A DNA stretch of 28,000 nucleotides. Source: Deltaproteobacteria bacterium UBA1386. Lineage in GTDB: Bacteria; Desulfobacterota; Syntrophorhabdia; Syntrophorhabdales; Syntrophorhabdaceae. The notes under the pieces were generated by a model. The model had not been told where the DNA came from. It saw nothing but the letters and a program-made list of their open reading frames with translations, and did no database searches. The stretch lies in assembly GCA_002305765.1 (NCBI GenBank), contig DBQU01000100.1, positions 1-28,000 on the forward strand. Direction: 5' to 3'. This document shows positions 1 to 7,731 of this stretch, piece by piece. A program made the translations under genes and the position numbers. Every line of letters starts with the position of its first letter. Position 1 is the stretch's first letter.

Positions 1-1
1 G

Positions 2-112
2 ATCATCGCCGAGATGCTCGAGGAGATGGTCTTGATCGGTGGCGGCTATTGTCTCTGGGCAGGCTGCGCAGCCGGCGACACCGGCGCATCCATGATCTTC
101 AAGGTTGGTTAA
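2..112 (+). CDS. 3' end of a thiolase-like protein (partial)
   Basis: An open frame enters from the left edge and stops with TAA at 110-112, giving the last 36 residues of a protein. The tail has a glycine run (GGGY), then a cysteine followed by AAGDTGASMIF. This resembles the glycine-rich C-terminal Cys motif of thiolase and acetyl-CoA acetyltransferase proteins, in which a second cysteine sits near the C-terminus before a short hydrophobic strand. The reading frame is secure because it runs into a strong terminator 22 bp later. The family assignment is only a guess from a short tail; another thiolase-fold protein is equally possible. Confidence 0.5.
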   Translation: MIAEMLEEMVLIGGGYCLWAGCAAGDTGASMIFKVG

Positions 113-133
113 CATCTGAGTCAGCATAGTGCG

Positions 134-167
134 AACCGCCCCCCTGACAACGGGGGGCGGTTTTTTT
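134..167 (+). terminator. Strong intrinsic terminator
   Basis: An 11-bp perfect GC-rich stem (134-144 pairs with 152-162), with a 7-nt loop, is followed directly by a run of seven Ts. It lies 22 bp after the stop of the partial upstream gene and before the promoter-like sequence of the next gene, so it separates two transcription units. Confidence 0.93.
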
Positions 168-185
168 GTTGTTCATGTATTTTGT

Positions 186-213
186 TTGACGGTGCCGCAA
201 AATAGTGTAAAAT
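186..213 (+). promoter_or_regulatory. Sigma-70-like promoter for the SNase-like gene
   Basis: TTGACG (186-191), a 16-bp spacer and TAAAAT (208-213) form a good sigma-70-type promoter just after the terminator. The -10 box ends 10 nt before the ATG at 224, so the transcript would start only a few bases before the start codon. No Shine-Dalgarno sequence is visible in that gap. Confidence 0.6.
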
Positions 214-223
214 CATCACCAAC

Positions 224-844
224 ATGCTCAGGAGATACGTCGCCTTAGCCCTGCTCGCCGCGCTGATCTTTCCCTTCGGTGTCGCCCTTGCCAAGGATTA
301 TGTCGTCAGGAAGATAATCGATGGCGACACCGTTCAGCTCGAATCGGGGGAGATCGTCAGGTACATCGGGGTCGCCACCCCGGAGCTTAACAGAAAGGAA
401 GGTGGAGCCGAGTTCTACGCCAGGCAGGCTGTGGGCTATAACAAGAGACTCGTCTTCATGAAAAAGGTCAGGTTGGAATTCGACGCAAAGAAGAAGGACG
501 AAAAGGGAAATCTCCTGGCCTACGTCTTCGTCAAGAAGACCTTTGTCAACGCCGAGCTCATCAGGAATGGCTATGCCCGGGCGGATGTCTCCGGCCCCAA
601 CGTCAAGCACAGGGATGCCCTCCTCGACGCCGAAAGAAAGGCAAAGGCCGATGACAGGGGCATATGGTCGGAGAAGAAGCAGGACACGGAGAAGCATTAT
701 GTCGGCAACAAGCGGACGTTCGTCTTTCACAGGCCAACGTGCAAGATGATTGAAAAGATCCCTGAGAAATCCAGAATTATCTTTCATAATAGGAGCGATG
801 CTATTAAAATAGGTTACGTACCATGCAAGACCTGCAAGCCATGA
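224..844 (+). CDS. Exported SNase-like protein with C-terminal Cys domain
   Basis: A 206-residue protein with an N-terminal signal peptide (positive MLRR, hydrophobic 6-22, AxA-type end near 21-23), a staphylococcal-nuclease-like OB fold (about 25-150) and a C-terminal stretch of about 40 residues with H169, C173, C201 and C204. That tail resembles the small metal-binding Ada-type domain found at the end of some bacterial nucleases. The IDGDT motif holds the calcium ligand D35; R46 and E54 match nuclease Arg35 and Glu43. The residue matching calcium ligand Asp40 is Ala51, and the one matching Arg87 is Asn96 (KGNLLAY where YGRxLAY is usual). Catalysis may therefore be weak or lost. It probably acts in the periplasm or at the surface. 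The gene overlaps the following ATPase gene by 22 bp. The ATG at 224 is the only start that keeps the signal peptide. Confidence 0.85.
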   Translation: MLRRYVALALLAALIFPFGVALAKDYVVRKIIDGDTVQLESGEIVRYIGVATPELNRKEGGAEFYARQAVGYNKRLVFMKKVRLEFDAKKKDEKGNLLAYVFVKKTFVNAELIRNGYARADVSGPNVKHRDALLDAERKAKADDRGIWSEKKQDTEKHYVGNKRTFVFHRPTCKMIEKIPEKSRIIFHNRSDAIKIGYVPCKTCKP

Positions 845-2355
845 CCGAGGAGTATCTCAGGTACTGGGGCCTCGACCACCATCCGTTCCTTCTCGCTCCC
901 GACGGAAACATGATGTGTGTGACAGGACAGTACTTCGAGTGCTTCGAGCGCCTGAAGTACGCGATAAGCACGAACAAGGGCGGCGTTGTCGTCGCATCCG
1001 AGGATGCGGGACTCGGCAAGACCACCATCCTTCTCAAGCTCATCGACGAGATGAAGGCCGAGTACGGTTCCCATTTCCGATACGCCTTCGTCGATCACCC
1101 GACGCTCACGGCGGATCAGATGATCGGCCAGATCACGGGCCTGATCACCGGGGAGGAACCGGCAGATGACAAGCTGAAGAACCTCACGATCCTCAAGAAC
1201 GCCCTTGTCGCGGCGCGCGATGAGGGCGGCAAGAACATCATCGTGATCGATGAGGGCCAGATGCTCTGCGAGGCCCGCAACGTCCTCCAGGAGCTCCGGG
1301 TGCTCATCAATCTCACCCACAACAACGAGTATCTCCATACCTTCATCCTCTCCGGCCAGAAGACGCTCTGGGACACCCTGCAGGAGATGCCCGAATTCTG
1401 GCAGAGACTGCCCGTCCGTTACTACTTCACTCCGCTGAGATTCGACGAAACACGGGAATTGATCAGGTACCGCCTCAACAAGGCCGGCCTCGATGTCGCC
1501 CGGGAGATATTCGCCGAGGATGCCATCGAGATCATCCACAAGTACTCCAAGGGTCTGCCCCGGACCATCATCGCCGTGTCCGACCTCGCCCTTCTCAACG
1601 GCTACAACGACAAGACCCGGAAGATAGGCTTCAAGGAGGTTTCCAAGGCCATCAACTCCATGAGCGGAAGGGGGGAGAGCCTGCCCTACATCGTTGCCGA
1701 CAGGGGGGAGGCGCCGAAAGAGACCTTGAAAGCACCGAACGATACCGCCGCGCCGGCTGGAACGCGCAGTCCGGCACCTGCTCTGGAATATGTTTCGCAC
1801 AGCGCCCGCGAGACCTTCTTCAGCTCCGACTCCCGTCAGTACCTGAGGCCCGTATTGATAACATTGCTCATACTGCTCTTCATCTTCATCGGAGCGGCGG
1901 GATACCGTTTCGTCCTTGCCACGAAACAGCCCCAGAACACTGTTATCATAAAAGAGGTGCAGAAGCCGGAGGCCCCGAAGGAACCGGTCGCCGAGAACGC
2001 GCAAACAAAGGATCAACAGGAGACCACCGAGGTCAAACCCCAGGTGCAGGCGTCCGCTGAGGCTCCCCCCGAGGCGGCCCCCGAAAAGGATGTGATAGCC
2101 GCCTTCAAGGAAGAGATGAAGAAGAAGAACGAAACGTCCCGGAACCGTGTCGCCGTCGTCAAGGCGCTGGCCGCCAACGTCCGCAGCGGTCCCGGTATAG
2201 AGTCCCCGCGGATCCTCACCATCGTCCAGGGCGAGATCCTGCCCATCCTCGATGAACGCGGCGACAGCACGGGAATGAAGTGGTACAAGGTAAGCCTCTA
2301 CGGCAACCGCACAGGCTGGATCGCCTCCCAGGTAGCAACGGCAACGACAAAGTGA
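823..2355 (+). CDS. ExeA-like AAA+ ATPase with membrane anchor and SH3 domain
   Basis: A 510-residue protein. The N-terminal ATPase domain (about 10-290) is of the ExeA/general secretion pathway A type, with P-loop AGLGKTT (62-68) and a Walker B IDE followed by GQ. The first glycine of the usual P-loop GExGxGKT is Glu60 here. A proline/alanine-rich linker leads to one transmembrane helix (about 342-364), then a charged Pro/Glu/Ala-rich stretch and a C-terminal bacterial SH3 domain (about 443-505; NVRSGPG, WYKV, GWI). ExeA of Aeromonas uses a similar layout with a different peptidoglycan-binding domain to help assemble the type II secretin; here SH3 probably plays the wall-binding part. No secretin gene is in the window. 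The start at 823 has a weak TAGG eight bases upstream; ATG at 841 overlaps the upstream stop (ATGA) and is an alternative. Confidence 0.85.
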   Translation: MQDLQAMTEEYLRYWGLDHHPFLLAPDGNMMCVTGQYFECFERLKYAISTNKGGVVVASEDAGLGKTTILLKLIDEMKAEYGSHFRYAFVDHPTLTADQMIGQITGLITGEEPADDKLKNLTILKNALVAARDEGGKNIIVIDEGQMLCEARNVLQELRVLINLTHNNEYLHTFILSGQKTLWDTLQEMPEFWQRLPVRYYFTPLRFDETRELIRYRLNKAGLDVAREIFAEDAIEIIHKYSKGLPRTIIAVSDLALLNGYNDKTRKIGFKEVSKAINSMSGRGESLPYIVADRGEAPKETLKAPNDTAAPAGTRSPAPALEYVSHSARETFFSSDSRQYLRPVLITLLILLFIFIGAAGYRFVLATKQPQNTVIIKEVQKPEAPKEPVAENAQTKDQQETTEVKPQVQASAEAPPEAAPEKDVIAAFKEEMKKKNETSRNRVAVVKALAANVRSGPGIESPRILTIVQGEILPILDERGDSTGMKWYKVSLYGNRTGWIASQVATATTK

Positions 2356-2512
2356 AGACCGTTTTAAGTTTTAGGTTTTAGGTTTTAGGTAAAAAGACAA
2401 AACAAAGAAACCAGTCTAACGGGGATTGTCTGGCATCAAGCGGCAGGTGTCGAGTCCCGGTGCTTCCCGGTCTTTTACTTAAAACCTAAAACCTAAAACT
2501 TAAAACGGTCTT
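2355..2512. repeat. Inverted-repeat element with heptamer arms (element 1)
   Basis: This element fills the gap between two convergent genes. The left arm (2355-2387) and right arm (2480-2512) are perfect reverse complements over 33 bp, with further imperfect pairing inward. Each arm is a tandem array of about 7-bp units of the type TTTTAGG/TTTTAAG. They enclose an unrelated GC-richer core of about 88 bp (2390-2477). The outer ends coincide with the stop codons of both flanking genes, overlapping each by one base. A transcript from either side could fold a long AU-rich stem, so it may act as a two-way terminator or RNA stabiliser. No T-run follows the stem. A close relative lies at 19289-19419. 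Confidence 0.9.
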
Positions 2513-4404
2513 TATCCCCTTAATACCCTCTTGTCCCCCTTCCTGATGGTGAGTTTGATCTGGTCGAGGTATTCGAGGAGGGGTATGAGGAATTTTCGTG
2601 AGAGGTTGAGCTCCGATTTGAAGTCTGAGGGACCCATTTCCTGGTGATCGCGGAGATAGTTCGCCGCCTTTTCCTTCACCTCTTCGATCATGTCCCTGTG
2701 GAAGTACATGTCCTGGCCAACCTTCACCACTCCCCCCGTGAAGGCAAGGCGCTCGAGAAGCTCCCGCGCATTCTTCTCGGTGACCCCCACGATCCCCGCG
2801 AGGTCTTTCAGACCGGGAGGGGTGAATCCCGCCGTAAGGAGGGCATCGAGAACACGCTTTTCAAATTCGTCCGTCTGGCTGGTGCCCCGGGCGTGGTCCC
2901 GGGACCGGACGCGGTCTTTCTCGACGACGATAAGCCCGGCGGCTACACACACATCGAGGGCCGACTGAAACACCTGGACGTCGGTGGCGGGAAGACGTGA
3001 TCGCAACTCTTCCTTCGAGATGCCGATCTTCAGGGGGTTTGCCTTGTGGTACTCCCCAACGAAGGCAACAACCTTCTCCCGGTACGCGTCGAAATAATCC
3101 TTGTGCAGGTATGTCTTCCCGACAAGGGTCGCGATCGCTTCCTTCCGGAGAACCTCTCCCACTCTCTCTATGGAAGGAATATCCTTTCCGGTGAGTATGG
3201 ACAGGTTCTGCTGCCTGACCCCCTGAAAACCACCCTTCAAGACATGATACGCCGCCTTCTCAAGGTCCGTCCCCTTGCTGAGAACGTGGTACGCTCTCCC
3301 GAGCTCGCCCGTCTTTCTCTTGTGTCTCGCGGGCATGATGTCGAGAACCTTCCCCCCGCCCACCGTCTGGATGGCGTACGAACCGCGCAGGATGAATCTG
3401 TCACCGGGAAGAACGACGATGGGTCTCTTGAAGACGAATTGCACGAAGAGCTCCTGTCCCGGCTCTATCTGGTCGCTTTCAAGCAGCACGAGACGTGCCT
3501 CCTCCTGTGTCGTGGCGATATGAAAGCGCAGTATGCTGTCGTGGCGTATCGGTTTCATGGGAAGCTTCAAAAGGCGCAGCGAGGCATCGATGCGCGACGT
3601 CAGCAGGAGCGTGTCGGGACGAGCCACCATACTTCCCCTTTCCACATCCTGCCTGTCAAGTCCCTGAAGGTTGAAGGCGATCCTCTGTCCGGCGCTGGCC
3701 TCTTTCACGTCCTCGTGATACGCCTGTATGCTGCGAACCCTGGCTTTCCTGCTGAAAGGGAACAACTCCACTTCCTCCCCAACGGAAAGATGTCCGGAAA
3801 TACAGGTCCCCGTGACAATGGTCCCCATCCCTCGAAGGGTAAACACCCTGTCGACAGGCAGCCGGAAGATCCCCTCTCTCGATCTCTCTTCGATTCCCGT
3901 CGACAGGTCACGGAGCATGCCCTTAAGGAGATCGAGGTTCTCTCCCGTCGTCGCGGACACCGCCACCACGGGGGCATTCTCCAGCGCCCTGCCCTTGAGA
4001 AAATCCCTGACATCCTCTTCCACGAGCTCGACCATTTCCGCGTCGACGAGGTCTTTCTTGGTTATGACGACGATCCCCTTCGTGAGCCCCAGGATCTCGC
4101 ATATATCCAGGTGCTCCCGCGTCTGCGGCATAACCCCTTCGTCAGCGGCAACAACAAGAAGCACCGTATCGATGCCCCAGGCGCCAGCCACCATGTGACG
4201 TACGAATCTTTCATGACCGGGGACATCGACGATACCGACAAGCAGATCCTCATCCAGGCGCCAGTGGGCAAAACCAAGCTCCGTGGTAATGCCCCTCTCC
4301 TTCTCCTCCTTGAGACGATCGCAATCGATGCCCGTAAGCGCCCTGATCAGGGTCGTCTTACCGTGATCGATATGCCCCGCGGTACCTACGATTATACGTT
4401 TCAT
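2512..4404 (-). CDS. selB: Selenocysteine-specific elongation factor SelB
   Basis: A 630-residue translation GTPase of the EF-Tu type that carries Sec-tRNA(Sec) to the ribosome at UGA codons marked by a SECIS hairpin. The N-terminus shows G1 GHIDHGKTT (10-18), the switch region with GITTELGFA, G3 DVPGHE and G4 TKKD. Two beta-barrel domains follow, and the C-terminal 200-plus residues have the winged-helix repeats that bind SECIS RNA, ending in a lysine/arginine-rich tail. Length is normal for bacterial SelB. selA, selD and tRNA-Sec are not in the window, and no gene here shows an in-frame UGA. ATG at 4404 has no Shine-Dalgarno sequence but sits 11 nt after an extended -10 box. The gene converges with the ExeA-like gene across element 1. 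Confidence 0.96.
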   Translation of the reverse strand: MKRIIVGTAGHIDHGKTTLIRALTGIDCDRLKEEKERGITTELGFAHWRLDEDLLVGIVDVPGHERFVRHMVAGAWGIDTVLLVVAADEGVMPQTREHLDICEILGLTKGIVVITKKDLVDAEMVELVEEDVRDFLKGRALENAPVVAVSATTGENLDLLKGMLRDLSTGIEERSREGIFRLPVDRVFTLRGMGTIVTGTCISGHLSVGEEVELFPFSRKARVRSIQAYHEDVKEASAGQRIAFNLQGLDRQDVERGSMVARPDTLLLTSRIDASLRLLKLPMKPIRHDSILRFHIATTQEEARLVLLESDQIEPGQELFVQFVFKRPIVVLPGDRFILRGSYAIQTVGGGKVLDIMPARHKRKTGELGRAYHVLSKGTDLEKAAYHVLKGGFQGVRQQNLSILTGKDIPSIERVGEVLRKEAIATLVGKTYLHKDYFDAYREKVVAFVGEYHKANPLKIGISKEELRSRLPATDVQVFQSALDVCVAAGLIVVEKDRVRSRDHARGTSQTDEFEKRVLDALLTAGFTPPGLKDLAGIVGVTEKNARELLERLAFTGGVVKVGQDMYFHRDMIEEVKEKAANYLRDHQEMGPSDFKSELNLSRKFLIPLLEYLDQIKLTIRKGDKRVLRG

Positions 4405-4415
4405 GACAGGGTAAG

Positions 4416-4424
4416 ACTATACCA
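4416..4424 (-). promoter_or_regulatory. Extended -10 promoter for selB
   Basis: On the minus strand TGGTATAGT is an extended -10 (TGn plus a five-of-six match to TATAAT). It ends 11 nt before the selB ATG, so the mRNA would start about four bases upstream of the start codon. The -35 region is poor, as is common with extended -10 promoters. Confidence 0.5.
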
Positions 4425-4458
4425 CGAATGGGGCGCGCAGGGAAAGGGGGGAAAGGCA

Positions 4459-4594
4459 GTTCAAGGTTCAAGGTTCAAGGTTCACGGAAAAGGTCGCGAA
4501 GGGGGGTGGTTTGCACAATTCGCACACCGGCCGAAGGCATCCGGCGTTCTTTCCTTTTTACTCTTGAACTCTTGAACTTTTGAACCCTTGAACC
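4459..4594. repeat. Inverted-repeat element with GTTCAAG arms (element 2)
   Basis: The left arm (4459-4486) has four 7-bp units: three GTTCAAG and one GTTCACG. The right arm (4563-4593) has four CTTGAAC-like units at an 8-bp period, with single-base variants between them. The two arms are inverted relative to each other and enclose a unique core of about 76 bp (4487-4562). The build matches elements 1 and 3, but the unit sequence differs and the arms pair imperfectly because the period differs. It lies between the divergent selB and deacetylase-family genes. Confidence 0.8.
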
Positions 4595-4652
4595 GTTTCT
4601 ATCCCCCGTCCCCCATCACCCATCTTTTCCTCATTGACTTGCCCCTGTCTTT

Positions 4653-5423
4653 ATGATTAAAAAGAGCATGGAAAAGATAAAGACCATATACAGCGCCAGA
4701 TTTCTGACCGATTATCCCACCGTGGACTGCGAGAATCCTGACCGGGTGGAGTTCATCCACTCAAAGATCAAGGATATCGCAGAATTCATTGAACCCGAGC
4801 CCTGCGCCCTGTCGGACCTGGCTTTGTGCCACAGCGAAAGCCTTATCAAAACCGTCCAGCACACCAGGGAGGTGTATGATACGGCAATACTTGCCGCGGG
4901 CGGCGCCATGATGGCCGCCGAGACGGCGCTCAGGGAGCCCTGCTTCGCCCTTGTCAGGCCGCCCGGGCATCATGCAGGTCACGATTTCAACGGCGGTTTC
5001 TGTTTCTTCAACAACATGGCGATCGCAGTCAAGAACCTCCTCGCGCATGACACCATCGAAAGCGCCCTCATCGTTGATATCGACCTCCACTATGGCAACG
5101 GAACCCACGACATCGTCCGTTCCGACTCGCGCATCACTTTCAGGAACATTGACGCCCGTTCCCGGGAAGGGTTCTTCAAGGACCTGGAGGAGGCCCTTTC
5201 GGACGGCTCAAGCTACGACATCGTGGGGTGTTCGGTTGGGTTTGACACCTACGTCCGCGATTGGGGAGGGATGCTGTATGGTGAAGACTACCACAGGATC
5301 GGCTCTTCTCTCGTATCGGCAAATCCCCGCCTCTTCTGTGTCCTTGAAGGGGGGTATTACGTGGCCGACCTGGGAACGAACACGCGGTTCCTGCTGACGG
5401 GTATCCTCAAGGCTTGTTCATAG
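4653..5423 (+). CDS. Histone deacetylase/AcuC-family amidohydrolase
   Basis: A 256-residue zinc-dependent deacetylase-fold protein. The family removes acetyl or longer acyl groups from lysines, acetylpolyamines or related amides. Visible motifs are RPPGHHAG (H106 and H107, the catalytic pair), DIDLHYGNGT (D144 and H146 as zinc ligands; Tyr replaces the second His of DxDxHHGNGT), GFDTY (D198, third ligand) and LEGGYY near 232 with the transition-state tyrosine. It is shorter than AcuC (about 370 residues) and lacks extra loops. The substrate cannot be told. Its end overlaps the comEC start by 10 bp. ATG at 4653 has no ribosome site; ATG at 4668 begins a more typical N-terminus (MEKIKTIYS) and lies five bases after a weak TTGACT-N17-TTAAAA promoter-like pair. 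Confidence 0.87.
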   Translation: MIKKSMEKIKTIYSARFLTDYPTVDCENPDRVEFIHSKIKDIAEFIEPEPCALSDLALCHSESLIKTVQHTREVYDTAILAAGGAMMAAETALREPCFALVRPPGHHAGHDFNGGFCFFNNMAIAVKNLLAHDTIESALIVDIDLHYGNGTHDIVRSDSRITFRNIDARSREGFFKDLEEALSDGSSYDIVGCSVGFDTYVRDWGGMLYGEDYHRIGSSLVSANPRLFCVLEGGYYVADLGTNTRFLLTGILKACS

Positions 5424-7687
5424 CCTCCGTCCTTGCCTTTGTCGCCGGCATATACACGGAGGCCTTCCATCACATAGCCTTTCCACCCCTGTTGATCAGC
5501 CTCGGGGTTCTCATCGTCCTCATTCCCCTCTTGATCAGAAAGGGGTCCCTCCGGGCGACAGGCACGGCGCTTGTCATCGCCTTCCTGGTGGCCGGAATGC
5601 TCAGACTGGCCCTGGTATTCCTCGACCAACCTTCTCCCATTGTCGATTCGGGGCCGTCGCTGTACCGGGGCACCGTTGTCGAGTCATCAAAGGGGTTGAG
5701 GGTCATCGAGATCGAGGAGCCCTTGCATCTCTCGGGCATACGGGCCTTCATCCGTTCCGACCACCCTGCGGCCATCGGCGACCGGGTTGGCGTACTCGGT
5801 ATCCTGAAGAACATTGCCCCCACTTTCAAGAACCCCCACCATCTTTCGTGGCAATGGGTGAAGAAGCTTGAAGGGACCTTCTGCGAGATCCGTGGAGAGG
5901 TGCTGTCCGTCCGGCCGGGAAAGAGACTGATAGACGGCTGGAGAAGATATCTCGCCGGGAGGGTGGACGCAAGCGGTACCCGGCATGCCGCAGTCGTGAA
6001 GGCTTTGACCATCGGCGACACGGCAGGCCTTGATGAGACAACGAAGACCCTCTTCCTCGAAACGGGAACTTCGCACATTCTGTCCATATCGGGGTCACAC
6101 TTCGCGGTCGTGGCAGGCTTCTTCTTTCTCATCGCACGGTTCGCCTTCCGTGCGTCTTCACGAATGCGTCAAAAGGGAACCGACCGCGCCTGGGCAGCCC
6201 TCCTGACCATACCCTTTACCATCCTCTTCATGCTCGTTGCAGGTTCGAGCCTCCCCACTATTCGTGCGACGATCATGATAGTGATCTACATGCTTGCGCT
6301 CTTCTTCGAACGCAAGGGGCATACCGTCAATGCCCTCTTTCTGAGCGCCCTCATCATACTCGTCGCATTCCCTCATTCCCTGTTCTCCCCCTCCTTCCAG
6401 TTGACCTTCGTCAGTGTCCTCTTCATCATCCTGACGGGGCGGATGATCCACCCCCTTCTCGGGAAGGCCAATCGCCCGATCGGATGGTTCCTGTCGCTTA
6501 CGGCAGCGGGCCTCGCGGCCACGCTCGGGACCCTGCCCGTGGTCCTCTATCACTTCCATGGCTTCAACCCCTTGAGCTTCGTCCATAACCTCGTCGCCGT
6601 GCCTCTCATGTGCCTTGTCTCCACGCCGCTCGCCCTGGCGGGCCTCGTCGCGCCCTTTGGCGAACACCTCCTTCGCCTGTCGGGGGAGGTCGTCGAGACC
6701 ACCGTAGCCGTGTTGGGCACATTGAACCACGGGTATATCTACCCCGTGATACGCCCGAACCTTCCCGAAGCGTTCCTCTACTTCGCCGCCCTGCTCTGTC
6801 TCCTCTTCATCCGCCGAAGACCGGTGCGTTTCGCCTTCGTCGCGTTTGTCCTCCCGCTCCTCATCGTTGCGGGGTTCGTCACGTGGCAAAAACGCTTCCA
6901 TAACAATGATCTGTGCGTCAGCTACATCGACGTGGGGTTGGGTGATGCCGTACTTGTGGAGGCGCCCCGGGGAGTACGCATCCTCATCGACGGCGGCGGT
7001 TTCCACGGCACCGGGTTCGATACGGGGAAGTCCGTCATCGCCCCGCTCCTTCTCGCAAGAAAGATAACTACCCTGGACTACGTGGTCAACACTCATCCCC
7101 ACGAAGACCACATCGGAGGACTGCGTTTCATTCTCCGTCATTTTGGGGTCAGGGCCTTCATGGGCCTTGCCGGCCCCGCGGCATGGCCGTCCACGAACCA
7201 TATCGCCGATACCCTCAGGGAGCGGGGCATACCATCGCTGCACCCGGCAGCCGGCGACGTATTTCCCCTTTCCTGCCCTGGGTCCGGTATGCATGTCCTC
7301 ACGCCTTCGGACACAACCCGGCAGGACAACCTCAATGATGCGTCCCTCGTCCTGAAGGTGGTCCTGGGCGACAGGAGCTTTCTCTTCGCGGCCGATATCG
7401 GCGAGGAGACCGAAAAGGCGCTCATCCTGTCGCGGGCACCGCTGAGGTCCTCCGTTCTAAAGGTGCCTCACCACGGAAGCCGCTATTCCAGCACGACTGA
7501 TTTCATCCGTGCCGTCAGACCCGACCTTGCCGTGCTGAGCGTCGGCCCGGGCATCCGCGGAATACCTTCCCCGGAGACCATCGCCCGCTACGCCGCCCTG
7601 TCCGTTCCCCTCTACAGGACCGACCGCGACGGATGCGTCACTGTTTGTACGAATGGAAAGAGATTGACCGTCGAGAAAGACAACTGA
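5414..7687 (+). CDS. comEC: ComEC/Rec2-type DNA uptake channel
   Basis: A 757-residue polytopic inner-membrane protein of the DNA-internalisation family. The N-terminus has a cluster of hydrophobic helices and a soluble OB-like section (about 80-165). The competence domain (about 190-490) carries many membrane segments and the family motif ILSISGSHFA. The C-terminal third is a metallo-beta-lactamase domain with THPHEDHIGG (about 559-568) and VPHHGS, giving the metal-ligand set expected of an active nuclease. ComEC passes single-stranded DNA through the inner membrane in natural transformation; no other competence gene lies nearby. The start is TTG at 5414, inside the end of the deacetylase gene. 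Upstream CAAGG is a poor ribosome site, so translational coupling is likely and the exact start is uncertain. Confidence 0.94.
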   Translation: MFIASVLAFVAGIYTEAFHHIAFPPLLISLGVLIVLIPLLIRKGSLRATGTALVIAFLVAGMLRLALVFLDQPSPIVDSGPSLYRGTVVESSKGLRVIEIEEPLHLSGIRAFIRSDHPAAIGDRVGVLGILKNIAPTFKNPHHLSWQWVKKLEGTFCEIRGEVLSVRPGKRLIDGWRRYLAGRVDASGTRHAAVVKALTIGDTAGLDETTKTLFLETGTSHILSISGSHFAVVAGFFFLIARFAFRASSRMRQKGTDRAWAALLTIPFTILFMLVAGSSLPTIRATIMIVIYMLALFFERKGHTVNALFLSALIILVAFPHSLFSPSFQLTFVSVLFIILTGRMIHPLLGKANRPIGWFLSLTAAGLAATLGTLPVVLYHFHGFNPLSFVHNLVAVPLMCLVSTPLALAGLVAPFGEHLLRLSGEVVETTVAVLGTLNHGYIYPVIRPNLPEAFLYFAALLCLLFIRRRPVRFAFVAFVLPLLIVAGFVTWQKRFHNNDLCVSYIDVGLGDAVLVEAPRGVRILIDGGGFHGTGFDTGKSVIAPLLLARKITTLDYVVNTHPHEDHIGGLRFILRHFGVRAFMGLAGPAAWPSTNHIADTLRERGIPSLHPAAGDVFPLSCPGSGMHVLTPSDTTRQDNLNDASLVLKVVLGDRSFLFAADIGEETEKALILSRAPLRSSVLKVPHHGSRYSSTTDFIRAVRPDLAVLSVGPGIRGIPSPETIARYAALSVPLYRTDRDGCVTVCTNGKRLTVEKDN

Positions 7688-7731
7688 AGATCCTTCCTTG
7701 CCCCCTTAATCCTCCGCCCTGATCCCCGCGC

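Noticed and set aside
2361..2389. Telomere-like TTTTAGG repeat
   Set aside because: It resembles eukaryotic telomere units by chance; there are only a few copies, they are inverted around a core, and they lie inside a bacterial operon region.
2411..2475. Possible tRNA (tRNA-Sec) next to selB in the core of element 1
   Set aside because: A GTCGAGTCC-like string recalls a T-loop, but no 5-bp T-stem, acceptor stem or anticodon arm can be formed.
3046..4575. 509-codon plus-strand open frame opposite selB
   Set aside because: It is antisense to a complete, motif-rich selB, its product has no recognisable domain, and long antisense frames are expected at this GC content.
4459..4594. CRISPR-like array
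   Set aside because: Units are 7-8 bp without spacers between them and no cas gene is present.
6158..7294. 378-codon minus-strand open frame opposite comEC
   Set aside because: Extreme Glu/Asp/Arg/Gly composition and no domain pattern; comEC is intact on the plus strand.
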